Notes: generated by a model from the sequence alone, not told the origin. A stretch of DNA of 64,000 bases from Streptomyces sp. Je 1-369 (GCF_026810505.1 NZ_CP101750.1:7490515-7554514), one strand, 5' to 3'. Counted from the stretch's first letter, positions 34,963 through 44,095 are shown. A program made the numbers and translations.

Positions 34963-36786
34963 CTAGCTGCTGTACAGCGCCTCGACCTCCGCCGAGTACA
35001 CCGTCTCGATCGCCTTCCGCTTCAGCTTCAGAGACGGCGTCAGGAGGCCGTGCTCCTCGGTGAACTGGTGCGCCAGTATGCGGAACGTACGGATCGACTC
35101 GGCCTGGGAGACGAGCGTGTTGGCGGCGACGACGGCCCGCCGCACCTCGGTCTCCAGATCCGGGTCGCGCACCAGCTCGCCCGGCGGCAGCATGGGCTTG
35201 CGGCGCATGGTCAGCCAGTGCTCCACGGACTCCGCGTCCAGGGTGACGAGCGCAGCGATGTACGGGCGGTCGTTGCCGACGAGGATGCACTGGGCGACCA
35301 GCGGATGATCGCGGACCCGCTCCTCCAGCTGCGCCGGCGACACGCTCTTGCCGCCCGACGTCACCAGGATTTCCTTCTTGCGCCCGGTGATCGTCAGATA
35401 GCCGTCCTCGTCGAGCGCGCCGATGTCGCCGGTGGCGAGCCAGCCGTCGTGCAGGGTCGCGTCGGTGGCCTTCGGGTTGTTCAGATAGCCCTGGAAGACG
35501 TTGCCGCCGTTCAGCCAGATCTCGCCGTCCTCCGCGATGTGCACGGTGGTGCCGGGGATGGCCAGGCCGACCGTGCCGTAGCGGGTGCGCTCGGGCGGGT
35601 TGGCGGTCGCGGCCGCCGTCGACTCCGTGAGGCCGTACCCCTCGTAGATCGTCACACCCGCGCCCGCGAAGAACAGGCCGAGCCGCCGGTCCATGCCCGA
35701 GCCGCCCGACATCGCGTGCCGCACCCGGCCGCCCATCGCCTCCCGCACCTTCGAGAAGACGAGCTTGTCGAAGAGCTGGTGCTGCATGCGCAGCCCGGCC
35801 GAGGGCCCGGGGCCCGTGCCGAAGGCCTTGGCCTCCATCGCGTCGGCGTACCGCACCGCGCACTCCACGGCCTTGTCGAACGCGCCCGCCTTGCCGTCCC
35901 GCTCCGCCTTGCGGCGCGCCGCGTTGAAGACCTTCTCGAAGATGTACGGCACGGCCAGGATGAACGTGGGCCGGAACGCCGCCAGGTCGGGCAGGAGCGC
36001 CGCCGCGTTCAGGTTCGGCTGGTGGCCCATCTTGACCCGGCCGCGCACGGCGGCGATCTGCACCATGCGGCCGAAGACGTGCGCGAGCGGCAGGAAGAGC
36101 AGGGTGGTCGCCTCGTCGCCCCGCTTGGAGTGGAACACCGGCTCCCAGCGCCCGACCATGACGTCCGACTCGAACATAAAGTTCGCGTGGGAGATCAGAC
36201 AGCCCTTGGGGCGGCCGGTGGTGCCCGACGTGTAGATGATCGTGGCGATGGAGTCGGGGGTGACGGCACGGCGGTGGCGGTGCACCACGTCGTCGTCGAT
36301 GTCGCGCCCCGCCTCGGTCAGCTCGCCCACGGCGTCGGCGTCCAGCTGCCAGAGCCTGCGCAGCTGCGGCAGCCGGTCGACGACGGAGCCGATCGTCATC
36401 GCGTGGTCCTCGTGCTCGACCATCGCGGCCGACACCTGCGCGTCGTGGAGCATCCACAGGACCTGCTCGGCGGAGGAGGTCGGATAGATCGGTACGACCT
36501 GGGCGCCGATGGCCCACAGGGCGAAGTCGAAGAGCGTCCACTCGTAGCGGGTGCGGGACATGATGGCGACGCGGTCGCCGAACCGGATGCCCTGGGCGAT
36601 CAGGCCCTTGGCGAGGGCCAGCACCTCGTCACGGAACTCGCCCGACGTGACGTCGTGCCACCGTCCGTCGGTCTTGCGGCCGAACGCGATGCGCAGCGGG
36701 TCCTCGAGGGCATGGTCGAACACGGCGTCGGCAAGGCCGCCCACCAGCGGCACCGACGCCATCGGAGGATTCGTGAACTCGCGCAA
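34963..36786 (-). CDS. long-chain fatty acid-CoA ligase / AMP-binding protein (FadD15-like)
   Basis: A 607-residue acyl-CoA synthetase that activates fatty or related acids through an acyl-AMP. Visible motifs are the P-loop TIIYTSGTTGRPKG, the gate region FLPLAHVFGR, YEGYGLTEST, DGWLATGDIGALDEDGYLTITGRKKEILVTSGGKSVSP with the hinge and the catalytic region after it. The start is taken as TTG at 36786 (LREFTNPP), because AAGGAG lies 5 bases upstream and homologues begin MREF; the next ATG (36762) has no ribosome site. It sits directly upstream of the acyl or amino acid importer in the same direction. Confidence 0.9.
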   Translation of the reverse strand: MREFTNPPMASVPLVGGLADAVFDHALEDPLRIAFGRKTDGRWHDVTSGEFRDEVLALAKGLIAQGIRFGDRVAIMSRTRYEWTLFDFALWAIGAQVVPIYPTSSAEQVLWMLHDAQVSAAMVEHEDHAMTIGSVVDRLPQLRRLWQLDADAVGELTEAGRDIDDDVVHRHRRAVTPDSIATIIYTSGTTGRPKGCLISHANFMFESDVMVGRWEPVFHSKRGDEATTLLFLPLAHVFGRMVQIAAVRGRVKMGHQPNLNAAALLPDLAAFRPTFILAVPYIFEKVFNAARRKAERDGKAGAFDKAVECAVRYADAMEAKAFGTGPGPSAGLRMQHQLFDKLVFSKVREAMGGRVRHAMSGGSGMDRRLGLFFAGAGVTIYEGYGLTESTAAATANPPERTRYGTVGLAIPGTTVHIAEDGEIWLNGGNVFQGYLNNPKATDATLHDGWLATGDIGALDEDGYLTITGRKKEILVTSGGKSVSPAQLEERVRDHPLVAQCILVGNDRPYIAALVTLDAESVEHWLTMRRKPMLPPGELVRDPDLETEVRRAVVAANTLVSQAESIRTFRILAHQFTEEHGLLTPSLKLKRKAIETVYSAEVEALYSS

Positions 36787-37179
36787 TGATGCTCCTTGTG
36801 GCGCTCCGCACAGCGCCGTGACCGTACCCCACGGCGCGCGCGTGCGGGAGGGGGTCCAGGGGCGGTGGGCATGGAACATCGGCACTGGTCAGCCGGTCAA
36901 AATACGGCCACAAGGGGAAGGGCCGGACAACTTACTTACGCTGGAGTAAGTTTCGGTGGCGTAATCTCCACGGAATCTGTACGCGGCATGCGGGGTGTCG
37001 GCGCCGCGCACCCCATACGGGTGCTTACGGGTGCCCCTTGCGTGGAGCCGGTGGGGAACTTGTATAGGTCTCTCGACGTTGTACTTCGCATTCCCGTATG
37101 TGGGCCGGTCCGGGGTGTTTGCGGGGGTTTCGCCGCCATGACGCTGAACGAGCCGCCGTGACGCCGAAGGAGCCTCTCC
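36787..37179. promoter_or_regulatory. 393-bp divergent region with TetR-type operator candidate
   Basis: No convincing gene is present. The clearest element is AACTTACT-TACGCTGG-AGTAAGTT at 36929-36952, a perfect 8-bp inverted repeat with an 8-base spacer, 143 bp before the acyl-CoA ligase start. Its form fits a TetR-family repressor that responds to acyl-CoA, though no such regulator lies next to it. Around 37050-37100 the DNA is less GC-rich (TTGTATAGG...TTGTACTTCGCATTC) and may hold the promoter of the plus-strand hydrolase gene. The rest shows nothing recognisable. Confidence 0.5.
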
Positions 37180-37860
37180 GTGTCCGTATCCGCCGACCCG
37201 CCCCACTCGCCGCTGATCTTCCCCACCACCTCCACGCCCGTGCGGGCGGCCGTCCTCCTCCTCCACGGAGGCCGGGAACACGGCACGTCGACGCCCCCCG
37301 CCCTGAACCTGCCGGGCCTGCGCATGTGGCCCCTCGCCCGCGCCATCAGGAAGGCCTTCGGGGCGCGCGGCGTCGCGGTCGGACAGGTCCGCTACCGCTG
37401 CCGGGGCTGGAACGGCGAGCGGCGGGACGCCGCCCGTGACGCGAGCCGCGCGCTCGCCGACCTGGCGCCGCGCATCGGGGACGCGCCCGTCGTCCTGGTC
37501 GGCCACTCCATGGGCGCCCGCGCCGCCCTGCACGCCGCGGGCCACCCATCGGTCCGGGCCGTGGTGGGCCTGGCCCCGTGGTGCCCGCCGGGGGACCCGG
37601 TCTCCCACTTGCGGGGCCGCGGGGTGGTGCTCCTGCACGGCGACCGCGACGGGACGACCGACCCGGCGGAGTCCGGGCGGTACGTGGCACGGGCGGCGGC
37701 CGCGGGCGCGGACGCGAGCCTGGTCACGATGGCCGGCAGCGGCCACACGATGCTGCGCCACGCCGCGTCCTGGCACGCCCTCACGGCGGCGACGGTGGGC
37801 GGGTTGCTGGGGCTCGGTGCTCTGCCGGGTGAGGAGATCCGCCACCCGGGTGCCCACTAG
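37180..37860 (+). CDS. alpha/beta hydrolase
   Basis: A 226-residue alpha/beta hydrolase. The oxyanion-hole segment is AAVLLLHGGREHGT, the nucleophile elbow is VVLVGHSMGARAALHAAG, the acid is probably the Asp in VVLLHGDRDGTTDP, and the catalytic His is in GSGHTMLR. It is small and has no lid insertion, so it resembles dienelactone-hydrolase or BAAT-type esterases. The GTG start at 37180 has AAGGAG upstream. No signal peptide is present. Divergent from the acyl-CoA ligase; the substrate is unknown. Confidence 0.84.
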   Translation: MSVSADPPHSPLIFPTTSTPVRAAVLLLHGGREHGTSTPPALNLPGLRMWPLARAIRKAFGARGVAVGQVRYRCRGWNGERRDAARDASRALADLAPRIGDAPVVLVGHSMGARAALHAAGHPSVRAVVGLAPWCPPGDPVSHLRGRGVVLLHGDRDGTTDPAESGRYVARAAAAGADASLVTMAGSGHTMLRHAASWHALTAATVGGLLGLGALPGEEIRHPGAH

Positions 37861-37890
37861 GTGGACAGCCCCGGCGGCGGAACCGAGACG

Positions 37891-37936
37891 GCGTACCGTC
37901 AGCGGCGACGTACAACTAGCGGCCGCGTACCGTCAG
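37891..37936. repeat. 12-bp direct repeat GCGTACCGTCAG between convergent genes
   Basis: Two exact copies (37891-37902 and 37925-37936) lie in the 86-bp gap after the hydrolase and before the end of the MFS gene. The second copy also contains CGTAC-CGTCA-GTACG, a 5-bp inverted repeat. A role is not apparent; a weak bidirectional terminator is possible. Confidence 0.35.
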
Positions 37937-37946
37937 TACGGCGCCT

Positions 37947-39494
37947 TCACCGCCTCGCTTCCTCAACGTGCGGACGGCGGCGCGGAGTTCCCGCGGACCC
38001 GTCCACCGGCGACGCACCGGAACCGCCCGCGCTCACGCCGTCCGCCGGTCCCCCCGGCCCCCGCTTCCCCGGCGCCCGCACCATCACCAGCACCAGGACA
38101 CCCGCGACCAGACCCGCCACGCCCGCCGCCAGCGACGCCCCGTTGAGCCCCGACGCGAAGGCCGCGCGCACCGCGTGTTCCGGCACCGTGCCGTGCAGGG
38201 CCGCGGCACCGCCGCCCGCGGCGGTGTGCGCCGCGTCGTGGCCGAGGGAGTCCTGCATGCGCGCGGTCAGCACCGTCCCGAACAGGGCGACCCCGATCGC
38301 GTACCCGAGCTGGCGGAACGTGTTGACCGCACCGCCCGCCATCCCCGCGTTCGCGGCCGGCACCGAGGCGAGCGCCGCCCCCGCGAGACCCGGCGCGACC
38401 AGACCGGCGCCGACACCCGTGAGCGTGAGCCCCGGCGCGAGCGTCCCCCAGGACGACCCGGCGTCGAGCACCGCCATGCACAGCCCGCCCGCCCCGATCA
38501 GGAGCAGCCCGACCCCGATGACCAGCCGCGGCGCCACCCCGTGCAGCAGCCGCCCGGCGAGCAGCGCCACCACGAACGACGTCGCGGCGAGCGGCAGCAG
38601 CACCAGGCTGCCGTGCACCGGACTCATGCCCAGCACGGTCTGCAGCCAGATGGAGAGGTACGGGACGACACCGAACGCCGCTCCGTTGTAGCCGACCGCG
38701 CCGATCAGCACCCCGGTGAAGGCGGGCTTGCGCAGCAGCCGCAGGTCGAGGAGCGGCTGCGCGACGCGCCGCTCGACCAGGACGAAGCAGAGCAGCGCGA
38801 GCGCCGACACCGCGAACGACGTCGCGGCGCCCGCCGACGCCCAGCCGTCCGCCCCGCCCCGCAGCACCCCGTATGTCCCCGCGCCCGCGAAGCACGCGAA
38901 CGCCGCCGTGCCCGCCCAGTCGACCCGGCGCCCGGCAGGCCCGCGCGACTCCGGCACCAGGCGCAGCGTCAGCCAGATCGACGCGACGCTCACCGGCAGG
39001 TTCACGAAGAAGATCCAGCGCCATCCGGGCCCTTCCGCGAGCAGCCCGCCCACGATCGGTCCGAGCGCCGCCGACGCCCCGCTCACCGCGCCCCACACCC
39101 CGAGCGCCGTCGACCGGTCGCGCCCCTGATAGGCGGCGCCGAGCAGCGGCAGCGTCGTCGCGAGCATCGCGGCCGCGCCGAGTCCCTGCACGGCGCGCGC
39201 CGCCACCAGCAGGTTCGCGTCCGACGCGAGTCCGCAGCCCAGCGAGGCGACCGCGAACAGCGCGGTGCCGATGACGTTGAGCCGCCGCCTGCCGAACACG
39301 TCGGCCGCGGCGCCGATGCCGAGCAGCAGCGCGGCCAGCGCGAGCGCGTAGCCGTCGATGACCCACTGCAAGTCGCTCAGCGAGGCGTGCAGCGCCACCG
39401 CCATGTCGGGCAGCGCCACGATCACGATCGTCACGTCCAGCAGCAGCATGAACGTCCCCAGAGACACCGCGGTGAGCGGCCCCCATGTACGCAT
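37947..39494 (-). CDS. MFS transporter, DHA2 family (EmrB/QacA-like drug exporter)
   Basis: A 515-residue exporter with about 14 hydrophobic segments, using the proton motive force to expel drugs or metabolites. Motif C-like and DHA2 marks are LLLDVTIVIVALPDMAVAL, the WVIDGYALALAALLLGIGAAADVFGRR loop (motif A) and GPIVGGLLAEGPGWRWIFFVNLP. The ATG at 39494 follows AGAGGAA closely. The C-terminal 50 residues are a polar low-complexity tail. It diverges from a tandem Lrp regulator 139 bp away, which is probably its controller. Confidence 0.9.
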   Translation of the reverse strand: MRTWGPLTAVSLGTFMLLLDVTIVIVALPDMAVALHASLSDLQWVIDGYALALAALLLGIGAAADVFGRRRLNVIGTALFAVASLGCGLASDANLLVAARAVQGLGAAAMLATTLPLLGAAYQGRDRSTALGVWGAVSGASAALGPIVGGLLAEGPGWRWIFFVNLPVSVASIWLTLRLVPESRGPAGRRVDWAGTAAFACFAGAGTYGVLRGGADGWASAGAATSFAVSALALLCFVLVERRVAQPLLDLRLLRKPAFTGVLIGAVGYNGAAFGVVPYLSIWLQTVLGMSPVHGSLVLLPLAATSFVVALLAGRLLHGVAPRLVIGVGLLLIGAGGLCMAVLDAGSSWGTLAPGLTLTGVGAGLVAPGLAGAALASVPAANAGMAGGAVNTFRQLGYAIGVALFGTVLTARMQDSLGHDAAHTAAGGGAAALHGTVPEHAVRAAFASGLNGASLAAGVAGLVAGVLVLVMVRAPGKRGPGGPADGVSAGGSGASPVDGSAGTPRRRPHVEEARR

Positions 39495-39633
39495 TTCCTC
39501 TTCCCTCCGACTCCTCGTCCGACGCCTGTGGGCGGCCCCGGTCCGCGTGGTCCTCGTACGATGGGCCGCCGGTGGACGAAGCCGGTGCCAGATCGCCTTC
39601 AGGCGCACTGATCCGACACGAGAGGTCCTGCCA

Positions 39634-40611
39634 GTGATGGAAGCCGACACCTTCGACGAGCTGGACCTGAAGCTGTTGCACGCCCTGGAGGTCGACGGCA
39701 GGGCGTCCTTCAGCCGCATCGCGGGTGTCCTCGGCGTCTCCGACCAGACCGTCGCCCGCCGCTTCCGACGCCTGCGCGCCGAGGCGGGCCTGCGCATCGT
39801 CGGCGTGCGCGACACCCGCAGGCTCGGGCAGGACGAGTGGATGCTGAGGCTGCGCTGCGCGCCCGACGGCGCCGAGGCCATCGCGACCGCTCTGGCCCGC
39901 CGCCCCGACACGGCATGGGTCCACCTCACATCGGCGGGCACGGAGGTGGTCTGCATGACGGTGCCCCGGACGCAGGACGACTACGACGACCTGCTCTTCG
40001 GCAAGCTCCTGCGCACCCGCAAGCTCGTCGACATCACCGCCCACCAGCTGATGCATCGCTTCTACGGCGGCCGCACCGGATGGATCGGCAAGCACCGCCC
40101 GCTCACCGACGCGCAGGCCGCCGCGCTGACCCCCGCACAGCCGCAGGCCGCCGCCCCCGCCCGCATCACCCCCGACGACGAGCCCATCATGGCCGCACTC
40201 AAGGCCGACGGCCGCGTCACGTACCCCGAACTGCAGCGGCTGACGGGCCGCTCCGAGTCCTCGGTCAAGCGACGCGTCGCCGCGCTGCTGGGCTCCGGCG
40301 CGCTCTACATCGACACCGAGTACGACACCGCCCGCTTCGGTTTCACCACCGCCGCGATGCTCTGGGTCACCGTCGCGCCGGGTGAGCTGGACGCGGTGGG
40401 CCGGGCGATGGCCGGGCATCCGGAGATCGCCCACGTCTCAGCGATCACCGGCTCCGCCAACCTGATGGCGAGCGTCCTGACCCGCGACACCGCGGAGCTC
40501 TACGCGTATCTGAGCGGCGGACTCGGCGCCCTGGACGGCGTGCGGCACGTCGAATCGGCGCCCTACGTGCGCCGATTCAAGGAGCTCACCTACCCGCGGC
40601 CGCTGCGATAG
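39634..40611 (+). CDS. tandem Lrp/AsnC-family transcriptional regulator
   Basis: A 325-residue regulator made of two Lrp/AsnC units. The first HTH is FDELDLKLLHALEVDGRASFSRIAGVLGVSDQTVARRFRRL, with its ligand-type domain to about 165. The second HTH is PIMAALKADGRVTYPELQRLTGRSESSVKRRVAALL, followed by FTTAAMLWVTVAPGELDAVGRAMAGHPEIAHVSAITGSANLMASV. The GTG at 39634 (followed at once by ATG 39637) is preferred because GAGAGG lies 8 bases upstream. The two-unit form is common in Streptomyces. It diverges from the MFS exporter and is its likely regulator. Confidence 0.9.
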   Translation: MMEADTFDELDLKLLHALEVDGRASFSRIAGVLGVSDQTVARRFRRLRAEAGLRIVGVRDTRRLGQDEWMLRLRCAPDGAEAIATALARRPDTAWVHLTSAGTEVVCMTVPRTQDDYDDLLFGKLLRTRKLVDITAHQLMHRFYGGRTGWIGKHRPLTDAQAAALTPAQPQAAAPARITPDDEPIMAALKADGRVTYPELQRLTGRSESSVKRRVAALLGSGALYIDTEYDTARFGFTTAAMLWVTVAPGELDAVGRAMAGHPEIAHVSAITGSANLMASVLTRDTAELYAYLSGGLGALDGVRHVESAPYVRRFKELTYPRPLR

Positions 40612-40798
40612 ACCTCCGCGACTGGTGCGGCCGGTGCCGATGCGCGAATGATCGGAGCACAGCGGCTCTGTCGCCCTCGGGGGTGGGCTCACCGCGGCGG
40701 AACGGCCCCTACCGCGCGGGGCAGCGCGTCCCCAAGTGCACGCCGGGCACGATCGTCACACCCGCCGACATCGATCTCATCCTGCCCCCGTGCCACGG

Positions 40799-41668
40799 TC
40801 AGCGACCGCCCCGGTGCAGTCGGTCCCCGCCCGCCAGGATCGCCGCCGCCAGCGCGTCCGCCGCGTCCTGGGCCGACGCGCGCCGCTCGCCCTGGAGCAG
40901 GACGAAGTCGACCGGCCCCAGCTCGGGCAGTCCTGCCCGGTCCGGGACGCGGACCAGGCCGGGCGGGATCAGGCCCCGTGAGTGCGCCATCACGCCGAGC
41001 CCCGCGCGGGCCGCCGCCACCAGGCCGTTGAGGCTGCCGCTCGTGCAGGCCACGCGCCAGGCGCGGCCCCGGCGCTCCAGGGCCTCGAAGGCGAGGGCGC
41101 GGGTGATGCCCGGCGGGGGGTAGACGATCAGCGGCACCGGCCGCTCGGGGTCGAGGCGGAGCCGTTCGGCGCCGATCCAGACCAGGTCGTCCTGCCACAC
41201 CAGCTCGCCGCGCGGATCCTCCGGACGGCGCTTGGCCAGTACGAGGTCGAGCTTGCCCGCGGTCAGCTGCTTGTGCAGGGTGCCGGACAGCTCGACCGTC
41301 AGCTCCAGGTCGACATCGGGGTGGTCGTGCCGGAACGACTCCAGGATGTCGGTGAGCCGGGTCAGGACGAAGTCCTCCGACGCCCCGAACCGCAGCCGCC
41401 CGCCCAGCCGCTTCCCGGCGAAGAACGCGGCGGCCTGCTCGTGCGCCGCCAGGATCCTGCGGGCGAAGCCGAGCATGGCCTCGCCGTCCTCGGTCAGCTC
41501 CACGCTGTGCGTGTCGCGCGTGAACAGCTGCCGCCCGGTCGCGTCCTCCAGGCGCCGCACGTGCTGGCTGACGGTCGACTGGCGCAGGCCGAGCCTGCGG
41601 GCGGCCCGGGTGAAACTCAGCGTCTGGGCGACCGCGAGGAACGTACGGAGCTGCGAAGGGTCGTACAC
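40799..41668 (-). CDS. LysR-family transcriptional regulator
   Basis: A 289-residue LysR regulator with an N-terminal winged HTH (YDPSQLRTFLAVAQTLSFTRAARRLGLRQSTVSQHVRRLE) and a LysR substrate-binding domain (GRLRFGASEDFVLTRLTDILESF...DLVLAKRRPEDPRGELVW). I start at the GTG at 41668, giving the family's usual (M/V)YDPSQL opening; ATG 41692 would add 8 residues. It diverges from the symporter, the usual arrangement for a LysR controlling its neighbour. A short inverted repeat lies in the gap between them. Confidence 0.9.
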   Translation of the reverse strand: MYDPSQLRTFLAVAQTLSFTRAARRLGLRQSTVSQHVRRLEDATGRQLFTRDTHSVELTEDGEAMLGFARRILAAHEQAAAFFAGKRLGGRLRFGASEDFVLTRLTDILESFRHDHPDVDLELTVELSGTLHKQLTAGKLDLVLAKRRPEDPRGELVWQDDLVWIGAERLRLDPERPVPLIVYPPPGITRALAFEALERRGRAWRVACTSGSLNGLVAAARAGLGVMAHSRGLIPPGLVRVPDRAGLPELGPVDFVLLQGERRASAQDAADALAAAILAGGDRLHRGGR

Positions 41669-41723
41669 GCGCCTCAGCCTAACCGCGCTCATCGCAGAAC
41701 GTGATGACAGTCAGAACGGTGTA

Positions 41724-41734
41724 CGGGATTCCCG
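41724..41734. promoter_or_regulatory. CGGGA-T-TCCCG palindrome in the LysR/symporter divergent region
   Basis: A perfect 5-bp inverted repeat lies 56 bp from the LysR start and 110 bp from the symporter start. It is short, but its place fits an autoregulatory LysR site. The T-N11-A consensus of LysR boxes is not clear here. Confidence 0.3.
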
Positions 41735-41784
41735 ATCACCCCCACCAGGAGGATCATGGAGAGAGCACGCCCGCACGACAGCGG

Positions 41785-41799
41785 CCCCCCCCCCCCCCC
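41785..41799 (+). repeat. homopolymer run of 15 C
   Basis: Fifteen consecutive C bases lie between the LysR and symporter genes, 45 bp before the symporter start. Such tracts are slippage-prone. The length may be real and variable, or a sequencing or assembly uncertainty. It does not alter either annotated frame. Confidence 0.95.
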
Positions 41800-41843
41800 G
41801 CAGCGCGGGGGGCCCCGCACCGAGAGCATGGAGCCCCAGCACC

Positions 41844-42884
41844 GTGAAACGCCTGAAGTGGCCGGCCTGGATGCCGGTCGACCCGTACATCATGGCGCTG
41901 CTCGCGACCGTGGGCCTCGCCGCCCTCCTGCCCGCCCGCGGCACGTCCGCCGATGTCGCCTCCGGTGCCTCCACCGCCGCCGTCTCGCTGCTCTTCTTCC
42001 TCTACGGCTCCCGGCTCTCCACCCGCGAGGCACTCGACGGGCTCAAGCACTGGCGGCTCCACCTCACGGTCCTGGCCTGCACGTTCGTCGTGTTCCCGCT
42101 GCTCGGGCTGGCCGCGAAGGGGCTCGTCCCGTACGTCCTCACGCCCGCGCTGTTCAGCGGTTTCCTCTTCCTCACCCTGGTGCCCTCGACGATCCAGTCG
42201 TCCATCGCCTTCACGTCGATGGCCCGCGGCAACGTGCCCGCCGCGATCTGCGCGGGCTCCTTCTCCTCGCTGGCGGGCATCGTGCTGACGCCGCTGCTCG
42301 CGGCCGCGCTGCTCGGCGACAGCGGAGGCGGGTTCTCCGCGGACTCGCTCCTCAAGATCGTGCTGCAGCTGCTCGTGCCGTTCCTCGCCGGACAGCTCCT
42401 GCGCCGGTGGGTGGGCGGCTTCATCGCCCGCCACAAGAAGGTCCTCGGCTACGTCGACCGCGGGTCGATCCTGCTCGTCGTCTACACCGCGTTCAGCGAG
42501 GGCATGGTGCAGGGCATCTGGGGTCAGGTGCACCCGCTGCGGCTGCTCGCGCTGCTCGGCGTCGAGGCGGTGCTGCTCGCGGTCATGCTGGCGCTGACCT
42601 GGTACGGAGCGAAGAGGATCGGCTTCGGCCGCGCCGACAGGATCGCGATCCAGTTCGCCGGGTCGAAGAAGTCCCTGGCCGCCGGGCTGCCCATGGCGAG
42701 CGTCCTGTTCGGCGCGGACGCCTCGCTGGCGGTGCTGCCGCTGATGCTCTTCCACCAGATGCAGCTGATGGTCTGCGCGGTGATCGCCAAGCGCCGCTCG
42801 CGGGACCCGGAGGAGTTCGTCAGCGAGCCGCCGCGAACCGCAGCGACACGAACCGCGGTCGGTACAGGGACACGTTCCGGGTGA
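41844..42884 (+). CDS. bile acid:sodium symporter family protein (BASS / SLC10-like)
   Basis: A 346-residue membrane protein with nine or ten hydrophobic segments. The family segments are LLFFLYGSRLSTREALDGLKHWRLHL, FLFLTLVPSTIQSSIAFTSMARGN and FAGSKKSLAAGLPMASVLFG, where the two crossing helices of the BASS fold bind Na+ and substrate. Bacterial members (YfeH-like) move organic anions or pantoate-like acids rather than bile salts. The GTG at 41844 is used, with GGAG 10 bases upstream. Its 3' end overlaps the convergent DUF4185 gene by 65 bases; the last 20 residues (SEPPRTAATRTAV...) may be poorly conserved. Confidence 0.87.
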   Translation: MKRLKWPAWMPVDPYIMALLATVGLAALLPARGTSADVASGASTAAVSLLFFLYGSRLSTREALDGLKHWRLHLTVLACTFVVFPLLGLAAKGLVPYVLTPALFSGFLFLTLVPSTIQSSIAFTSMARGNVPAAICAGSFSSLAGIVLTPLLAAALLGDSGGGFSADSLLKIVLQLLVPFLAGQLLRRWVGGFIARHKKVLGYVDRGSILLVVYTAFSEGMVQGIWGQVHPLRLLALLGVEAVLLAVMLALTWYGAKRIGFGRADRIAIQFAGSKKSLAAGLPMASVLFGADASLAVLPLMLFHQMQLMVCAVIAKRRSRDPEEFVSEPPRTAATRTAVGTGTRSG

Positions 42885-44085
42885 CGTTCGCCTGCGCGGT
42901 GGCGGGCGTCGCGTCGAGCCAGTTGACGTCGTAGCTCAGCACGACTCGGCCGTTTCCGGCCCCGTCCCCGACGAGCGCGGGGTGGGCCTGCGGGTTGTAG
43001 GCGGCGGTGTCCTGGCGGGGCGCGCTGTCCTTGGGCAGGGCGGCCTCGAAGGCCTTGGCGGGGCCGTGCCAGGGGCCGGTGGGGGAGCAGGACCAGTACG
43101 AGGTGACGGTGGTCAGGCCCTCGGTGCCCGCCGCCATCGTGAACAGCACGTACGTCCCGTCGTCCCGCACCACGGTGAACGCGCTGCCCACCCCCTTGCG
43201 CCTGCCGTCCCCGAGCACGGCCCGGGGCGTGGCGTCGTGTCCCCACTCCTCGCCGTCCCAGTACTCCCACGCCGAGCCGTCACCGAGACTGCCGTGCGGC
43301 ACCCGCGCGACGTACGCGTCGGAGGAGGGGCGCGAGGTCGCCTGGGCGTCCGTGCCGCCGAAGACGTACGTCCAGTCCTCGTCGTCGACCGTCGTCGTGC
43401 CGTACAGGACGCGCTTCTCCGGGTCGCCGACCGACTGCTGGTCGGAGACCGTCGTGATGCCCTCGACCCGCAGGTCGGGCAGCGAGAGCGTGGCGACCTC
43501 GGTGGCGACGGGGACGCCGTAGATCCACGGGCCCTGGCTCGCCATGCGGTTCCACAGCAGGACGCGCACGACCTTCTCGTCCCCACCGGGAGTGCGTGGC
43601 TCCACGCGCGCCGCGACCGGCCAGCGCCACTGCTGGGGCGCCGGGTCGGGGAAGAGCGGCGCGGCGAGGGTGCGCCGCAAGGTGCCCGAACGGGTCATCA
43701 CCACGGCCGAGTTGCGGACCATGGGCGTGTTCGCGTCGCGCCAGGTGTGCGGCTGGCCCACCGGGTTCGGGGGCGCGTGGACCTGGCCGAGGAAGGTGTC
43801 GGAGAACAGCCACAGCACGCGGCCGTCGGGCAGGCGCACGGAGTGGGTGCCGTCGCCGCCGGTCCAGTCGTCCGTGCGCGTCACGTCGTCGCCGTAGCGC
43901 GCGAACTCGTCGGTGGGGGCGTCCTCGGCGGCCGAGGAGGCGACGGTGCGGGGCCGGCATGCCGCATCGCCCTCCCGGCCGTCTTCCGGGAGGGCGATGA
44001 GCAGGACGGCCGCGCAGGCCAGGGCCAGCAGCAGGACCAGCCAGATCCTGCCCGGCCCCGACGCGGCACGTTCGCGGGCGGACAC
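42820..44085 (-). CDS. secreted or membrane-anchored DUF4185/DUF5005-like beta-propeller protein
   Basis: A 421-residue protein with an N-terminal hydrophobic anchor (IWLVLLLALACAAVLLIALP). A five-bladed-propeller-like body follows, with LPDGRVLWLFSDTFLGQV, RNSAVVMTR, KGVGSAFTVVRDDGTYVLFT and RVVLSYDVNWLD, similar to DUF4185/DUF5005 domains related to glycosidase propellers. The GTG start at 44085 lies 10 bases downstream of the sialidase stop, so the two are probably made from one mRNA and may act on the same extracellular glycan. Catalytic residues are not known for this family. Confidence 0.75.
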   Translation of the reverse strand: MSARERAASGPGRIWLVLLLALACAAVLLIALPEDGREGDAACRPRTVASSAAEDAPTDEFARYGDDVTRTDDWTGGDGTHSVRLPDGRVLWLFSDTFLGQVHAPPNPVGQPHTWRDANTPMVRNSAVVMTRSGTLRRTLAAPLFPDPAPQQWRWPVAARVEPRTPGGDEKVVRVLLWNRMASQGPWIYGVPVATEVATLSLPDLRVEGITTVSDQQSVGDPEKRVLYGTTTVDDEDWTYVFGGTDAQATSRPSSDAYVARVPHGSLGDGSAWEYWDGEEWGHDATPRAVLGDGRRKGVGSAFTVVRDDGTYVLFTMAAGTEGLTTVTSYWSCSPTGPWHGPAKAFEAALPKDSAPRQDTAAYNPQAHPALVGDGAGNGRVVLSYDVNWLDATPATAQANVTRNVSLYRPRFVSLRFAAAR

Positions 44086-44095
44086 GCCGGGGACG

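Noticed and set aside
40612..40798. A possible short gene (frame containing YRAGQRVPKCTPGTIV...) between the Lrp and LysR genes
   Set aside because: It has no good start or ribosome site, would run into the 3' end of the LysR gene and matches no family that I recognise. The 187-bp gap otherwise shows nothing definite.
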